A stretch of DNA of 35,892 nt, taken from an uncultured Clostridia bacterium (GTDB lineage Bacteria; Bacillota; Clostridia; Christensenellales; Aristaeellaceae). The DNA lies in assembly GCA_946543085.1 (NCBI GenBank), contig CAMNLM010000014.1, forward strand, positions 1 to 35,892, written 5' to 3'. Below, piece by piece: positions 17,397 through 25,384 of this stretch. The stretch's first letter is position 1. Each line of letters starts with the position of its first letter. The notes under the pieces were generated by a model. The model had not been told where the DNA came from. It did not search any database and saw only the letters and a list, made by a program, of their open reading frames with translations. The position numbers and the translations under genes were made by a program.

Positions 17397-18548
17397 TCAC
17401 GTCGTTGTCCGCACAGACTCCGGGATATAGGTCGGCTGCTCCGGCGTCGCAACGTCGATCGTGCCGTCCGTCAGCCCGCGCGAGCGCAGTTCATCCCTCA
17501 CCAGCATCATGGCGCGGAGCTTGGCATGGAGTCTGTCCGAAGTGCCCAGGCGCACCGAATATCCATCGCTCGTCGCGAGATAGAGGTTGTTCGCATCGCT
17601 GACGTAGAATTCCGTCACCCTGTCCAGCATCTGCAGGGCTTTCAGCTCCATCATCATGCGGACATAGGTATCGAGCTGTTCGCTCTTTCTCGGGCTGATC
17701 CTGCGGCCGAGAATCGGCTCGTTGGCGACTTCCAGCCCTTCCAGGCGCATCAGCGCGGGCTGGGCGTCCGTGTCGTTGGATTCCTCCAGCACCACGCCCC
17801 GGCTGTCCAGCACGTAGAGAATGCCCGCATAGCAGATGTACGCGCTCTGGGTGCGTTCGCGCACATGCAGGATGACGGTCGACGGGAAGAGCTTCTCCAC
17901 CGACACCACGCGCAGGTAGCGGTTCTGCTCCACCGAGCGAATGACCGCATCGTCATCCACGAACCAGATGTTGTGATAGCCGTTCTTCAGGCCGGAGAGC
18001 TCCACCACCGTGCTGGAGGCGATCCGGGTATTGCCCTCCACCTGCACCGCCTGCACGCGGCACACAATAGCGGCGACACCCACCGCGATCCAGGCCAGAG
18101 CCGCCAGCACGGCGGCTGCCCTGCGCAGGATGCGGCGGTTGATGCTGACCGGCTTCCTGACCTTCGGCCCGGCTGCGCGCCGTTTCCGCTCTCTCGCCGC
18201 AGTCTTTGCAGGCGCGCCGGTGCCGGTCTGCGGCGCTGCCGAACCGGTCTGCGGTGTCCGGATGCCGCCCGCCGCCGGCTGGCTGCCGGTTACAGGCCGC
18301 TGCTCCCCCGTGGTTTTGGCTTTGGGGGCCGTGCCCGGCGTCTCCCAGAATTCGCCCTGGTGGTAATTCAGGTTGTCGGAGCGCTCCTGGCGGAGGTTCG
18401 GATCCTCCGCGCCGTCCTCGAAAGGATCGCCCCAGGCGTCCTCCGCGCGCACAGGGTAGCCGCCGTCGTTCTGATCATCCACCGGCTGTCCGCGCGTCTG
18501 CATGCGCGGCTGGTAGCCCGTGTCCTGCCAATCGGCATCGGGTCGCAT
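17397..18548 (-). CDS. divIB: Cell division protein FtsQ/DivIB
   Basis: This 383-residue bitopic protein is a divisome component that links FtsL/FtsB-like proteins to septal murein synthesis. A long cytoplasmic region (1-140), acidic then Pro/Thr/Gln-rich and ending in a basic patch, precedes one membrane helix at about 143-163. A POTRA domain begins at VQAVQVEGNTRIASS, followed by the FtsQ beta domain with VRERTQSAYICYAGILYVLDSRGVVLEE. The ATG at 18548 is preferred to the GTG at 18557, because that GTG overlaps the AAGGAGG site, which lies 8 nt before the ATG. It is the last gene of the cluster. Confidence 0.9.
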   Translation of the reverse strand: MRPDADWQDTGYQPRMQTRGQPVDDQNDGGYPVRAEDAWGDPFEDGAEDPNLRQERSDNLNYHQGEFWETPGTAPKAKTTGEQRPVTGSQPAAGGIRTPQTGSAAPQTGTGAPAKTAARERKRRAAGPKVRKPVSINRRILRRAAAVLAALAWIAVGVAAIVCRVQAVQVEGNTRIASSTVVELSGLKNGYHNIWFVDDDAVIRSVEQNRYLRVVSVEKLFPSTVILHVRERTQSAYICYAGILYVLDSRGVVLEESNDTDAQPALMRLEGLEVANEPILGRRISPRKSEQLDTYVRMMMELKALQMLDRVTEFYVSDANNLYLATSDGYSVRLGTSDRLHAKLRAMMLVRDELRSRGLTDGTIDVATPEQPTYIPESVRTTT

Positions 18549-18587
18549 GGGGTTCACCTCCTTTTTCGTTCTGTTCGCGCTCCGGGT

Positions 18588-19946
18588 TTACAGATTGCGA
18601 ACAATCTGCTTGAAGACGCGTCCGCGCTCCTCATAATCATGGAACATATCAAAGGAGGCGCAGGCCGGAGAGAGCAGCACATTCCAGCCGGGCTGGGCCA
18701 GCGCGCGGCAGCGCTCAACCGCCGCCTGCATGCTCCCCTCGCGGTGAATCGCCGTGAAGCCCTCTCGCCGCAGGGTGTCCTCGATCTGATCCGCCGTGAC
18801 GCCGATCAGCACCGCCTCGCGCATATAAGGCGAAGCGAGCATTTCCTTCACGAGCGGCGTGAAATCACAGTGCTTGTCGGAGCCGCCGAGAATGATGGCG
18901 GTCGGCCGCGTCATGGTCTGCACGGCGCGTATTGTGGAATCCACGTTGGTGCCCTTGCTGTCGTTGTAATAGCGCACGCCGTCCAGCTCGCGCGTGAACT
19001 CGATGCGGTGCTCCACGCCCCTGAAGGTGCGCAGGGTCTCCGCAATCACCTCTGCGGGCATGCCCATTGCCCAGGCCACACAGACGGCGGCCAGCGCATT
19101 CTCGAGATTGTGCGGGCCGGGAATGTAGATCTCCGCCGCGGGGAGGATGGGGGTCTCGCCATGGTCGCCGCGCACGGTGACAACGCCGTCCCGCACAAAG
19201 GCGCCGCGCTCCACCTCCCGCTTGCGGGAGAAGAACATCACGCGGCTCCTGACCTGCGCGGGCAGGGGCGCGAGCGCGGGATCATCCAGGTTGAACACGG
19301 CGGTGTCTTCCGCACGCTGGTTCTCAAACATGCGCATCTTCAGGCGCGTGTATTCCGCCATGGTGCCGTGGCGGTTGAGGTGGTCCTCGGTGATGTTGGT
19401 CAGCACGGCCACCAGGGGGTGGAATGTATCCACCGTCTCCATCTGGAAGGAGGAGCACTCGCAGACCATCACGTCGTCCGGCTTGCTCTCCATCGCCGCA
19501 AGCGAATAGGGGTAGCCGATATTGCCCACGGCAAAGGCGCGTTTGCCGCTGTTCGCGAAGATCTCCTGCAGGAGGGACACGGTCGTGGTCTTGCCGTTGG
19601 TGCCGGTGACCGCCACCATCTGACCCCTGGAGAGCTGGTAGGCCAGCTCCAGCTCGCCGATCACGTAGATGCCCATCTCCCTGGCCTTCACCACGAAGGT
19701 CGCCTTGTCCGGGATGCCGGGACTGATGACCAGGACATCCTGTCCCTCGAGGCAGTCCATGGCCGGGCAGCCGAGTTTCCAGGTCACGGGCAGGCCGCGG
19801 AGAGGCGCGAGGGCCTCGCCGAGGTCGGCTGCCGTCTTGCTGTCATTGACAGTGACGATGGCGCGGTGCTGGGCGAGCAGCTGGGCGGCCGCGACGCCGG
19901 AGCGCGCAAGGCCCACAACGAGTACGTGTTTGTTTTCGTAATCCAT
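18588..19946 (-). CDS. murD: UDP-N-acetylmuramoyl-L-alanine--D-glutamate ligase
   Basis: This 452-residue cytoplasmic Mur ligase adds D-Glu to UDP-MurNAc-L-Ala using ATP. The N-terminal Rossmann domain starts with VLVVGLARSGVAAAQLL, the P-loop is VTGTNGKTTT, and the central part has NITEDHLNRHG. The last domain has YNDSKGTNVDST, typical of MurD, and LLSPACASFDMF near the end. The ATG at 19946 is chosen because the protein then begins at the usual point (MDYENKHVLVVG) and AGGAGC is upstream. An in-frame upstream extension is GC-rich shadow. It follows mraY as in many Bacillota. Confidence 0.96.
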   Translation of the reverse strand: MDYENKHVLVVGLARSGVAAAQLLAQHRAIVTVNDSKTAADLGEALAPLRGLPVTWKLGCPAMDCLEGQDVLVISPGIPDKATFVVKAREMGIYVIGELELAYQLSRGQMVAVTGTNGKTTTVSLLQEIFANSGKRAFAVGNIGYPYSLAAMESKPDDVMVCECSSFQMETVDTFHPLVAVLTNITEDHLNRHGTMAEYTRLKMRMFENQRAEDTAVFNLDDPALAPLPAQVRSRVMFFSRKREVERGAFVRDGVVTVRGDHGETPILPAAEIYIPGPHNLENALAAVCVAWAMGMPAEVIAETLRTFRGVEHRIEFTRELDGVRYYNDSKGTNVDSTIRAVQTMTRPTAIILGGSDKHCDFTPLVKEMLASPYMREAVLIGVTADQIEDTLRREGFTAIHREGSMQAAVERCRALAQPGWNVLLSPACASFDMFHDYEERGRVFKQIVRNL

Positions 19947-20027
19947 GTCCAATGCTCCTGTCTGACGGGGCCCGCCTCCGGTCCCCTGGAAAAGCGCTCC
20001 TGCAGAGTGCCCATGCAATACGGTTTG

Positions 20028-21044
20028 TTACTTCACCATCGCGCTCATGACGGCGCAGAAGGTGCACAGGGCGGTGATCACCGCGTACATCGAGACGATC
20101 TGGGTCTCTGGATAGCCGCAGAGTTCAAAGTGGTGGTGCACCGGGGACATCTTGAAGATGCGCTTGCCGTGCGTCAGCTTGAAATAATAGCGCTGCAGGA
20201 TCACGGAGACCGAGGACATCAGCATGCAGACGTCGATCAGGATCATGAGCAGCGGCATGCGCAGGATCAGCGCGAGACCCACCGTCGCGCCGCCGATGAA
20301 CATGGAGCCGCTGTCGCCCTGGAAGCACTTGGCCGGATAGCGGTTGTAGCGCAGGAAGCCGAGCGTGCCGCCCACCACCGCGAGGGCAAACACCGCGCAG
20401 GTGTCCGCATTGTCCCCCGCCGCAGTGCCCGCGGCGGCCGTGCAGGCCATCAGCGCCAGCGCGGCCCAGCCTGTGTTGCCGATGGAGGAGGTCGTGGAGA
20501 GCAGGCCGTCCAGGCCGTCCAGCAGGTTGGAGCTGTTGACCATGAAGATGATGACGAGGGTCATCAGCGGGATGTAGAAAATGCCCAAATCCCATTCCGC
20601 CGCCGTGAAGGGCAGGCGGATGCTCGTGCCGATGGACGGGTTGAAGGCGCAGTAGCACGCGAAGGCGATGGCCACGACGACCTGCCCGGCGATCTTCTGC
20701 CAGGGCGTCAGGCCGTCGTGGCGCTTCTTAACGCTCTTGATGAAGTCATCCGCGAAGCCGACCAGCATGGACAGGAGGGAGACGCCCAGAAGACCCACCG
20801 CGGCGTCCCAGAAGCCGTGCCATTCGGATCCGTGAAAGATCAGCGTGAAGAGAAGCGCCGCCAGCGCCGCCATCATGCCGCCCATGATCGGCGTTCCCTG
20901 CTTGCTCTTGTGCGCCGGGCCCAGGTCGTAGATCGTCTGGCCAAAGTGCAGCTTGTGCAGGAAAGGGATGTACCACTTGCCCAGAAAGTGCGTGAGAAAA
21001 AAGGAGCACAGCACGGTGAGCATCAGTCGGATCGGCAGCGTCAT
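20028..21044 (-). CDS. mraY: Phospho-N-acetylmuramoyl-pentapeptide transferase
   Basis: This 338-residue integral membrane enzyme joins UDP-MurNAc-pentapeptide to undecaprenyl phosphate to give lipid I. The family signatures are HKSKQGTPIMGG near the N-terminus, GFADDFIK, NSSNLLDGLDGL, QGDSGSMFIGG and the C-terminal SPVHHHFE, in the right order, with about ten hydrophobic segments between. The ATG at 21044 has AAGGAGG 8 nt upstream. The usual preceding gene murF is missing; murE comes directly before. Confidence 0.97.
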   Translation of the reverse strand: MTLPIRLMLTVLCSFFLTHFLGKWYIPFLHKLHFGQTIYDLGPAHKSKQGTPIMGGMMAALAALLFTLIFHGSEWHGFWDAAVGLLGVSLLSMLVGFADDFIKSVKKRHDGLTPWQKIAGQVVVAIAFACYCAFNPSIGTSIRLPFTAAEWDLGIFYIPLMTLVIIFMVNSSNLLDGLDGLLSTTSSIGNTGWAALALMACTAAAGTAAGDNADTCAVFALAVVGGTLGFLRYNRYPAKCFQGDSGSMFIGGATVGLALILRMPLLMILIDVCMLMSSVSVILQRYYFKLTHGKRIFKMSPVHHHFELCGYPETQIVSMYAVITALCTFCAVMSAMVK

Positions 21045-21141
21045 GGGATAGCCTCCTTGCGGTTGGTCAGCGGATTTGTTACAAACGAAACCGGCGGCGC
21101 GCAGAGGCACCGCCTTGATTCGGATTCGCTATGCTTTGTGT

Positions 21142-22599
21142 TCAGGCTTTTGCCTCGTCCAGGAGCTCGCGCACAACCACCTTCTCGTCGAAGGGGTAGC
21201 GCACGCCCTGAATCTCCTGATAGGTCTCGTGACCCTTGCCGGCCAGGACGATGATATCGCCCTCCTCCCCCATGGAGAGGGCGCGGCGGATGGCCTCGCG
21301 GCGGTTCTCGATCACCTCGTAGGGCTTGCCGGTGGGCTTGATGCCCTCCTCCACGGCCCTGAGGATTGCGAAGGGGTCCTCGGTGCGCGGGTTGTCGCTG
21401 GTCAGGATGCAGTAATCCGCCAGCAGGCCGCCGATCTCGCCCATCAGCGGGCGCTTGCCCTGGTCGCGGTCACCGCCGCAGCCAAAGACGGCGATCACAC
21501 GGTTGCGGGCGAACTGCCGCACGGTCTCCAGGATGTTCTTCAGTGCGTCCGGGGAGTGGCTGTAGTCCAAGATGACCTTGTAAGGCGTATGGGTTTCCAG
21601 CATCTCGATGCGGCCCGGCACGGAGGCGATCTTCTCCAGGCCCAGGCGGATGTCGTCCGTGCTGATGCCCAGGATCATCGCGCAGCTCGCGGCCGCCAGC
21701 GCGTTGTAAACATTGAACATGCCGGTCATCTTCAGCTTCACGGGCAGCTTGTGCATGCCCTGCAGCTGCACCTCGAAGCTCACGCCCTGCTCGGTGATCT
21801 CAATGTCGCGGGCGAAGAGGTCCGCGTCCACGCAGATGCCATAGGTCAAGTTGGGGATGGAGATATCCTTGCGGATGCTCTCGCTGGTCTCCTCGTCGGC
21901 GTTGAGTGCGGCGTTGAGCGCATAGCCCTCGGTGAAAAACTTCTTCTTGGTCTCGAAGTAGTTCTCCATGGTGTGGAAATAGTCGAGATGATCCTGGCTG
22001 AGGTTGGTATAGCAGCCGACCTCGAAGGTCATGCCGGCCAGGCGCTTCATGTCGATGGCGTGGGCGGAGACCTCCATGCAGACGATCTGCACGCCCTCAT
22101 CCGCCATCTGGCGCAGCGTGCGCTGCATCTCGATGGGGTCAGGGGTCGTGAGATGGCTTTCGATGCGCTTGTCGCCGATCATGTTGCCGGTGGTGCCGAT
22201 GAGGCCGCAGCGGAAGCCGGCCTGCTCGCAGATGGACTTGAGCATATAGCTCGTGGTCGTCTTGCCCTTGGTGCCCGTGATGCCCACGAGCTTCATGCCG
22301 CGGGAGGGATGGCCATAGAAGGCCGCGGCCATATACGCCATGGCCGTGCGGGTGTGATCCACGCGGATCTGCGGGACATCCAGCGGAAGAAAGCGGTTCA
22401 CGACCAGGGCGACGCAGCCGTTCCCCACGGCCTGCGCCGCAAAGTCATGGGCGTCGAAGCGAGCTCCCGGAATGCAGAAAAACAGCCCGTTGCGAACACT
22501 CTCGCGGCTGTTGAGGGTCAGGGCTTCGATGTCCAGCGACATATCGCCGCGCGTCTGCGTCTCTGGGGGCAGGTCCCGCAGCATATCCTGTAATTTCAT
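21142..22599 (-). CDS. murE: UDP-N-acetylmuramoyl-tripeptide synthetase (meso-DAP adding)
   Basis: This 485-residue Mur ligase adds the third residue of the murein stem peptide. The P-loop is GITGTKGKTTT, and MEVSAHAID, NLSQDHLDYFHTMENYF and LDYSHSPDALKN are usual MurE blocks. The SDNPRTEDP stretch carries the DNPR signature for meso-diaminopimelate, rather than the lysine-type DDPN, so DAP-type murein is predicted. GGAGG precedes the ATG. A 123-nt gap separates it from the ftsL-like gene, with a small CAGGAA-AGC-TTCCTG hairpin but no clear promoter. Confidence 0.96.
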   Translation of the reverse strand: MKLQDMLRDLPPETQTRGDMSLDIEALTLNSRESVRNGLFFCIPGARFDAHDFAAQAVGNGCVALVVNRFLPLDVPQIRVDHTRTAMAYMAAAFYGHPSRGMKLVGITGTKGKTTTSYMLKSICEQAGFRCGLIGTTGNMIGDKRIESHLTTPDPIEMQRTLRQMADEGVQIVCMEVSAHAIDMKRLAGMTFEVGCYTNLSQDHLDYFHTMENYFETKKKFFTEGYALNAALNADEETSESIRKDISIPNLTYGICVDADLFARDIEITEQGVSFEVQLQGMHKLPVKLKMTGMFNVYNALAAASCAMILGISTDDIRLGLEKIASVPGRIEMLETHTPYKVILDYSHSPDALKNILETVRQFARNRVIAVFGCGGDRDQGKRPLMGEIGGLLADYCILTSDNPRTEDPFAILRAVEEGIKPTGKPYEVIENRREAIRRALSMGEEGDIIVLAGKGHETYQEIQGVRYPFDEKVVVRELLDEAKA

Positions 22600-22722
22600 G
22601 GTTTTATCCTCCGGGATGGATCGGGCTCAGGCAGGAAAGCTTCCTGTAAATAGAGCCCTCGGGATCGCGTCCGGCTTTCCGTCTGCGGAAAACCAGACCA
22701 TGCCGGATACCCGGCAGAGCCC

Positions 22723-23340
22723 TCACGGGCTTGTGCGCGCTTCCCCGATGAGAAATGCGGAGGCACTGTTTGCGCTGGAGGGGGTCATCACCGCGTCGTC
22801 CGGCGCGTAAAGCATCACCATGCTCACGCCCTTGGACGAGATCATGCCCAGATCCACCGCGCGATAGCCGACGTCCACAGACGCGGCCTTGGCGTCATAC
22901 TGTTCCCTGAGCGCATCGCACTGTCGGTCTACATCGGCGATGCGGCTCTCGATGCTTTTGATGCGGCGGGAAGCCGCGCGGATATCGCCAGCGTTCGCGC
23001 CCACCACGATAAAAATAAGCGTCAGAATGCACGCAGTGAGAATCAGGAAAAGCCGGCCCTGCATGCCGCCGCGGCCCACGAGGGCCACAGTCCGTTCCTT
23101 TTCATAGGCTGCGCGGGCCTGGCTGCGATCCACGCGGGTGGTGCGGCGCTCCGCCACATGGTACACGGGTGTCCAGTCGGCGGTGAGATCCGGCAGATCG
23201 AAACTCACGTTCATACGGCTGCCGCGCAGATTCGCATCCGCCACAGCGCCGTAATCCAGGGTTTCCTTTTTGCCAAACCGTCTCAGCGCATCGCTCACCA
23301 GCCTGGAGCGTTTCCTGTTGCCAGCCCACGCATTAAGCAT
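22723..23340 (-). CDS. FtsL-like septum protein with long cytoplasmic N-terminus
   Basis: This 205-residue protein has a basic, mainly polar region of about 92 residues, one membrane helix at about 96-114, then a heptad-rich segment (RAASRRIKSIESRIADVDRQ region, about 121-150) and a short Ser/Ala-rich end. This is the FtsL/DivIC layout (cytoplasmic tail, helix, periplasmic-side coiled coil). Sequence conservation is low in this family, so the call depends on topology and on its place between mraZ and murE, where ftsL is usually found. The N-terminal region is longer than in B. subtilis FtsL. GAGGTGG lies upstream of the ATG. Confidence 0.7.
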   Translation of the reverse strand: MLNAWAGNRKRSRLVSDALRRFGKKETLDYGAVADANLRGSRMNVSFDLPDLTADWTPVYHVAERRTTRVDRSQARAAYEKERTVALVGRGGMQGRLFLILTACILTLIFIVVGANAGDIRAASRRIKSIESRIADVDRQCDALREQYDAKAASVDVGYRAVDLGMISSKGVSMVMLYAPDDAVMTPSSANSASAFLIGEARTSP

Positions 23341-23410
23341 AGACTTTCCACCTCAATCTGTCAAGAATTCATCAGCAGGTTTCTCAGTAAGTTCACATTT
23401 TGCAGCCAGG

Positions 23411-23430
23411 GAGCGGAAGGCCTTCCGCTC
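23411..23430. repeat. Perfect 20-bp palindrome between mraZ and the ftsL-like gene
   Basis: GAGCGGAAGGCCTTCCGCTC reads the same on both strands. In RNA it would give an 8-bp stem with a 4-nt loop. It lies 22 nt after the mraZ stop. On the minus strand, in the direction of the cluster, no T-run follows, so it is not a standard terminator; it could be an RNA processing or attenuation site. Confidence 0.6.
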
Positions 23431-23451
23431 TCTTCTTTTTCACAGGCCGTC

Positions 23452-24006
23452 TCAGCCTTCGACATCCAGGCCGTTCAGGGCGCCCAGAATGTCCGGCAGG
23501 TCGTTCAGGAAGCCGGTGAACTGCTCCTCCGCACTCTTGGCGGCCACCACGCGCACATGGTCGTTCGCGCCGGTGATTTCCACATCCTTCTCGTCTCCGA
23601 GAATCTTCTGCCGAAGCTTGGCGGGGAGCAGGATGCGCCCCTGCGCGTCGCACTCCTGGTCGCGGTAGCTGTAGGCGTCGAACTGTTCCAGGAAGCGGAT
23701 CAGCTCGTAGGACATCTTCCGGGCCTGCAGGCGGGCGAAGCGGTCGCGCAGCCTGGCCCAGGCGATTTCACTGTAGAGCGCGATGGATTTGAAATCCTGA
23801 GAGGGGGCCACAAAGAACTTCTCCCCCAGCTTCTCGCGGAAGGCCTGCGGCACCACCATGCGCCCCTTGCCGTCCAGCGAGTGGTTGTAGGAGCCGATAA
23901 AAATGCTCTGATAGCGCTTGAGGAGGCGCAGATCGTCCTCGCCGAGCGGCTCATTGTAGGCGGGGTCCATCGCCGTGCCCGGCAGACGCTTGTCTTCCGC
24001 GCTCAC
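23452..24006 (-). CDS. mraZ: Transcriptional regulator MraZ with N-terminal extension
   Basis: This 184-residue protein is the usual first gene of division clusters and represses its own operon. It has two AbrB/SpoVT-like half domains: LDGKGRMVVPQAFREKLG and DAQGRILLPAKLRQKI. The canonical start of the family (FIGSYNH) is at residue 36, so about 34 extra residues precede it. GTG at 24006 is preferred because AAAGGTGGGGG lies 5-7 nt upstream; GTG at 24018 and ATG at 23970 are alternatives, but the last lacks a Shine-Dalgarno and still leaves about 20 extra residues. Normally rsmH follows; here it does not. Confidence 0.9.
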   Translation of the reverse strand: MSAEDKRLPGTAMDPAYNEPLGEDDLRLLKRYQSIFIGSYNHSLDGKGRMVVPQAFREKLGEKFFVAPSQDFKSIALYSEIAWARLRDRFARLQARKMSYELIRFLEQFDAYSYRDQECDAQGRILLPAKLRQKILGDEKDVEITGANDHVRVVAAKSAEEQFTGFLNDLPDILGALNGLDVEG

Positions 24007-24086
24007 TTTGACCCCCACCTTTCGCCATTTGTCTACCCTTTTTTGGTCTGCAGACCCATTTTACAACACATCTTCTTTCCATGCAA
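24004..24086 (-). promoter_or_regulatory. mraZ promoter and putative autoregulatory region
   Basis: On the minus strand TTGCAT (24081-24086) and TAAAAT (24058-24063) are separated by exactly 17 nt. The predicted start point overlaps a perfect 12-bp palindrome, GGTCTGCAGACC (24045-24056). Between it and the gene are several TGGG/AGGG-like elements, two of them 10 nt apart (TGGCG, TGGGG), reminiscent of the repeated TGGG boxes bound by MraZ. The promoter is well supported; the MraZ boxes are a guess. Confidence 0.65.
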
Positions 24087-24535
24087 GGGGCACGGATGTT
24101 TTTCGTGCGTTTACTTTGTGTTCGCATATGTTACAAATATGAAACTGTTTATTAACATTAATGTTATATTCTGTTTTCTGTTTTGTGCGAACGTTTTTTC
24201 GTATGCCCATGATTTTGTATGCTTGAATAAGCGGCTTTGGTTTTTCATCCCCGGTGGCCGTGCAGGAAATGCGAACACTCGCGGAGAGCGGTCCAAGATT
24301 GTAACAAAAAATAATTTTTGGCTTTCGCGTCCCTGGGAAAAGCATACCCCAAGATGTAGAGGACAGGTCAGAAGCGGGCCGCGAAGTGCGGGATCCGGGC
24401 TTCCCCGATGACCGCCCCGGAGGCGCGCGGGCACGGGATCGTCCGCGGATCCGCACGCCGAAAAAGCCGGGCATCGCACCGCCTTCGCCCGGCTTTCACA
24501 AGCAAAAACCTTCCTCTTTTTTATTGCTTTTTGTC
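24087..24535. other. Divergent intergenic region between mraZ and sufC
   Basis: This stretch of about 450 bp has no convincing gene. The left half (to about 24330) is strikingly AT-rich for this genome and has a perfect 14-bp palindrome TAACATTAATGTTA (24153-24166), three GCGAAC/GTTCGC elements (near 24120, 24187 and 24269), and a LexA-like CGAACGTTTTTTCG (24188-24201, one mismatch to CGAACNNNNGTTCG). The right half is GC-rich and self-complementary: TGCG-G-GATCCG at 24387-24397 can pair with CGGATCCGCA at 24446-24455, followed by a 10-bp terminator hairpin. A small structured RNA is possible. Confidence 0.5.
24463..24496. terminator. Terminator-like hairpin upstream of sufC
   Basis: AAAGCCGGGC (24463-24472) and GCCCGGCTTT (24487-24496) form a perfect 10-bp stem. 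The minus strand continues TTTTTCGG, a good terminator tail; the plus strand has only TTTCAC. No minus-strand gene lies just upstream, so the strand it serves is unclear. Confidence 0.55.
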
Positions 24536-24565
24536 TTGACGTACCTTCCGAGCCTATGCTACAAT
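24536..24565 (+). promoter_or_regulatory. suf operon promoter
   Basis: TTGACG (24536-24541) and TACAAT (24560-24565) with an 18-nt spacer and a TGC extension just before the -10. The leader from about 24572 to sufC is about 55 nt. Confidence 0.75.
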
Positions 24566-24572
24566 AGCAAAG

Positions 24573-24589
24573 CCGACCAAATTGATAGG
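24573..24589 (+). promoter_or_regulatory. Possible Rrf2-family (IscR/SufR) operator at the suf start point
   Basis: CCGACCAAATTGATAGG is an imperfect inverted repeat (CC-A-CAA-A-TTG-T-GG, six of eight positions paired) lying right at the predicted transcription start. Fe-S operons in Bacillota are often controlled by Rrf2 regulators at such places. No iscR gene is in the window, so this is inference. Confidence 0.35.
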
Positions 24590-24627
24590 GATTGGCGCTT
24601 TCTGCCTTAACACTTGGAGGAATCATG

Positions 24628-25377
24628 ATGAGCGAAGCACTGTTGGACATCCGCAATCTCCACGTCCGCGTGGAAGATAAAGAAATCCTGCACGGCGTGA
24701 ACCTGCAAATCGGGGCGGGCGAAACCCATGTTCTGATGGGCCCGAACGGCGCAGGCAAATCCACGCTGGGTTATGCCCTGATGGGCCATCCGAAATATAC
24801 GATCACCGAGGGTGAAATCTGGTTCAAGGGCGAGCGTGTGGACACCATGAGTCCCGACAAGCGCGCCAAGGCCGGCCTTTTCCTTTCCTTCCAGGCTCCC
24901 CTGGAGGTGCCCGGCCTCACCGTCTCCGCCTTTATCCGCACGGCCATGGAGCAGCGCGGCGAGCACCTGCGCATCGCCCAGTACAACCGTCAGCTGCGCG
25001 AGGCGATGGACCTGCTGCAGATCGATCCCAGCTACGCGCGCCGTGACCTGAACGTGGGCTTCTCCGGCGGCGAAAAGAAAAAGGCGGAGATCCTGCAGAT
25101 GCACATGCTCAAGCCGACCCTCGCCATCCTCGACGAAACGGACTCCGGCCTGGACGTGGACGCTGTGCGCACCGTGTCCGCCGGCGTGGCCGCATTCCAG
25201 AAGGACGAGAGCCGCAGCCTGCTGATCATCACCCACTCCACCCGCATTCTCGAGTCCCTGCACGTCGACCACACCCACGTGCTGGTGGAAGGTAAGATCG
25301 CCGCTGAGGGCGACGCCTCCCTGGCGGACATCATCAACCAGTCCGGCTTCGAGGCCTACGAGAAGAAGAGCGTCTGA
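24628..25377 (+). CDS. sufC: Fe-S cluster assembly ATPase SufC
   Basis: This 249-residue ABC-type ATPase drives the SufBCD scaffold on which Fe-S clusters are built. Walker A is MGPNGAGKST, the signature is FSGGEKKKAEI (the SufC form of LSGGQ), and Walker B is LAILDETDSGLD, with the switch His in IITHSTRIL. Length is typical. Two adjacent ATGs occur (24625, 24628); the second is 7 nt after GGAGG and is preferred. It is the first gene after the promoter, but is separated from sufB by 313 nt containing a tandem repeat. Confidence 0.96.
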   Translation: MSEALLDIRNLHVRVEDKEILHGVNLQIGAGETHVLMGPNGAGKSTLGYALMGHPKYTITEGEIWFKGERVDTMSPDKRAKAGLFLSFQAPLEVPGLTVSAFIRTAMEQRGEHLRIAQYNRQLREAMDLLQIDPSYARRDLNVGFSGGEKKKAEILQMHMLKPTLAILDETDSGLDVDAVRTVSAGVAAFQKDESRSLLIITHSTRILESLHVDHTHVLVEGKIAAEGDASLADIINQSGFEAYEKKSV

Positions 25378-25384
25378 CCATTCT

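Noticed and set aside
17277..21254. A 1325-codon open frame on the plus strand
   Set aside because: It is antisense to divIB, murD and mraY, is Arg/His/Gln-rich without recognisable domains, and reflects high GC at third codon positions of the real minus-strand genes.
23340..23372. TTGACA with TATGCT 17 nt later just before the ftsL-like gene, as a promoter
   Set aside because: The -10 would overlap the start codon, so the transcript would lack the ribosome binding site.
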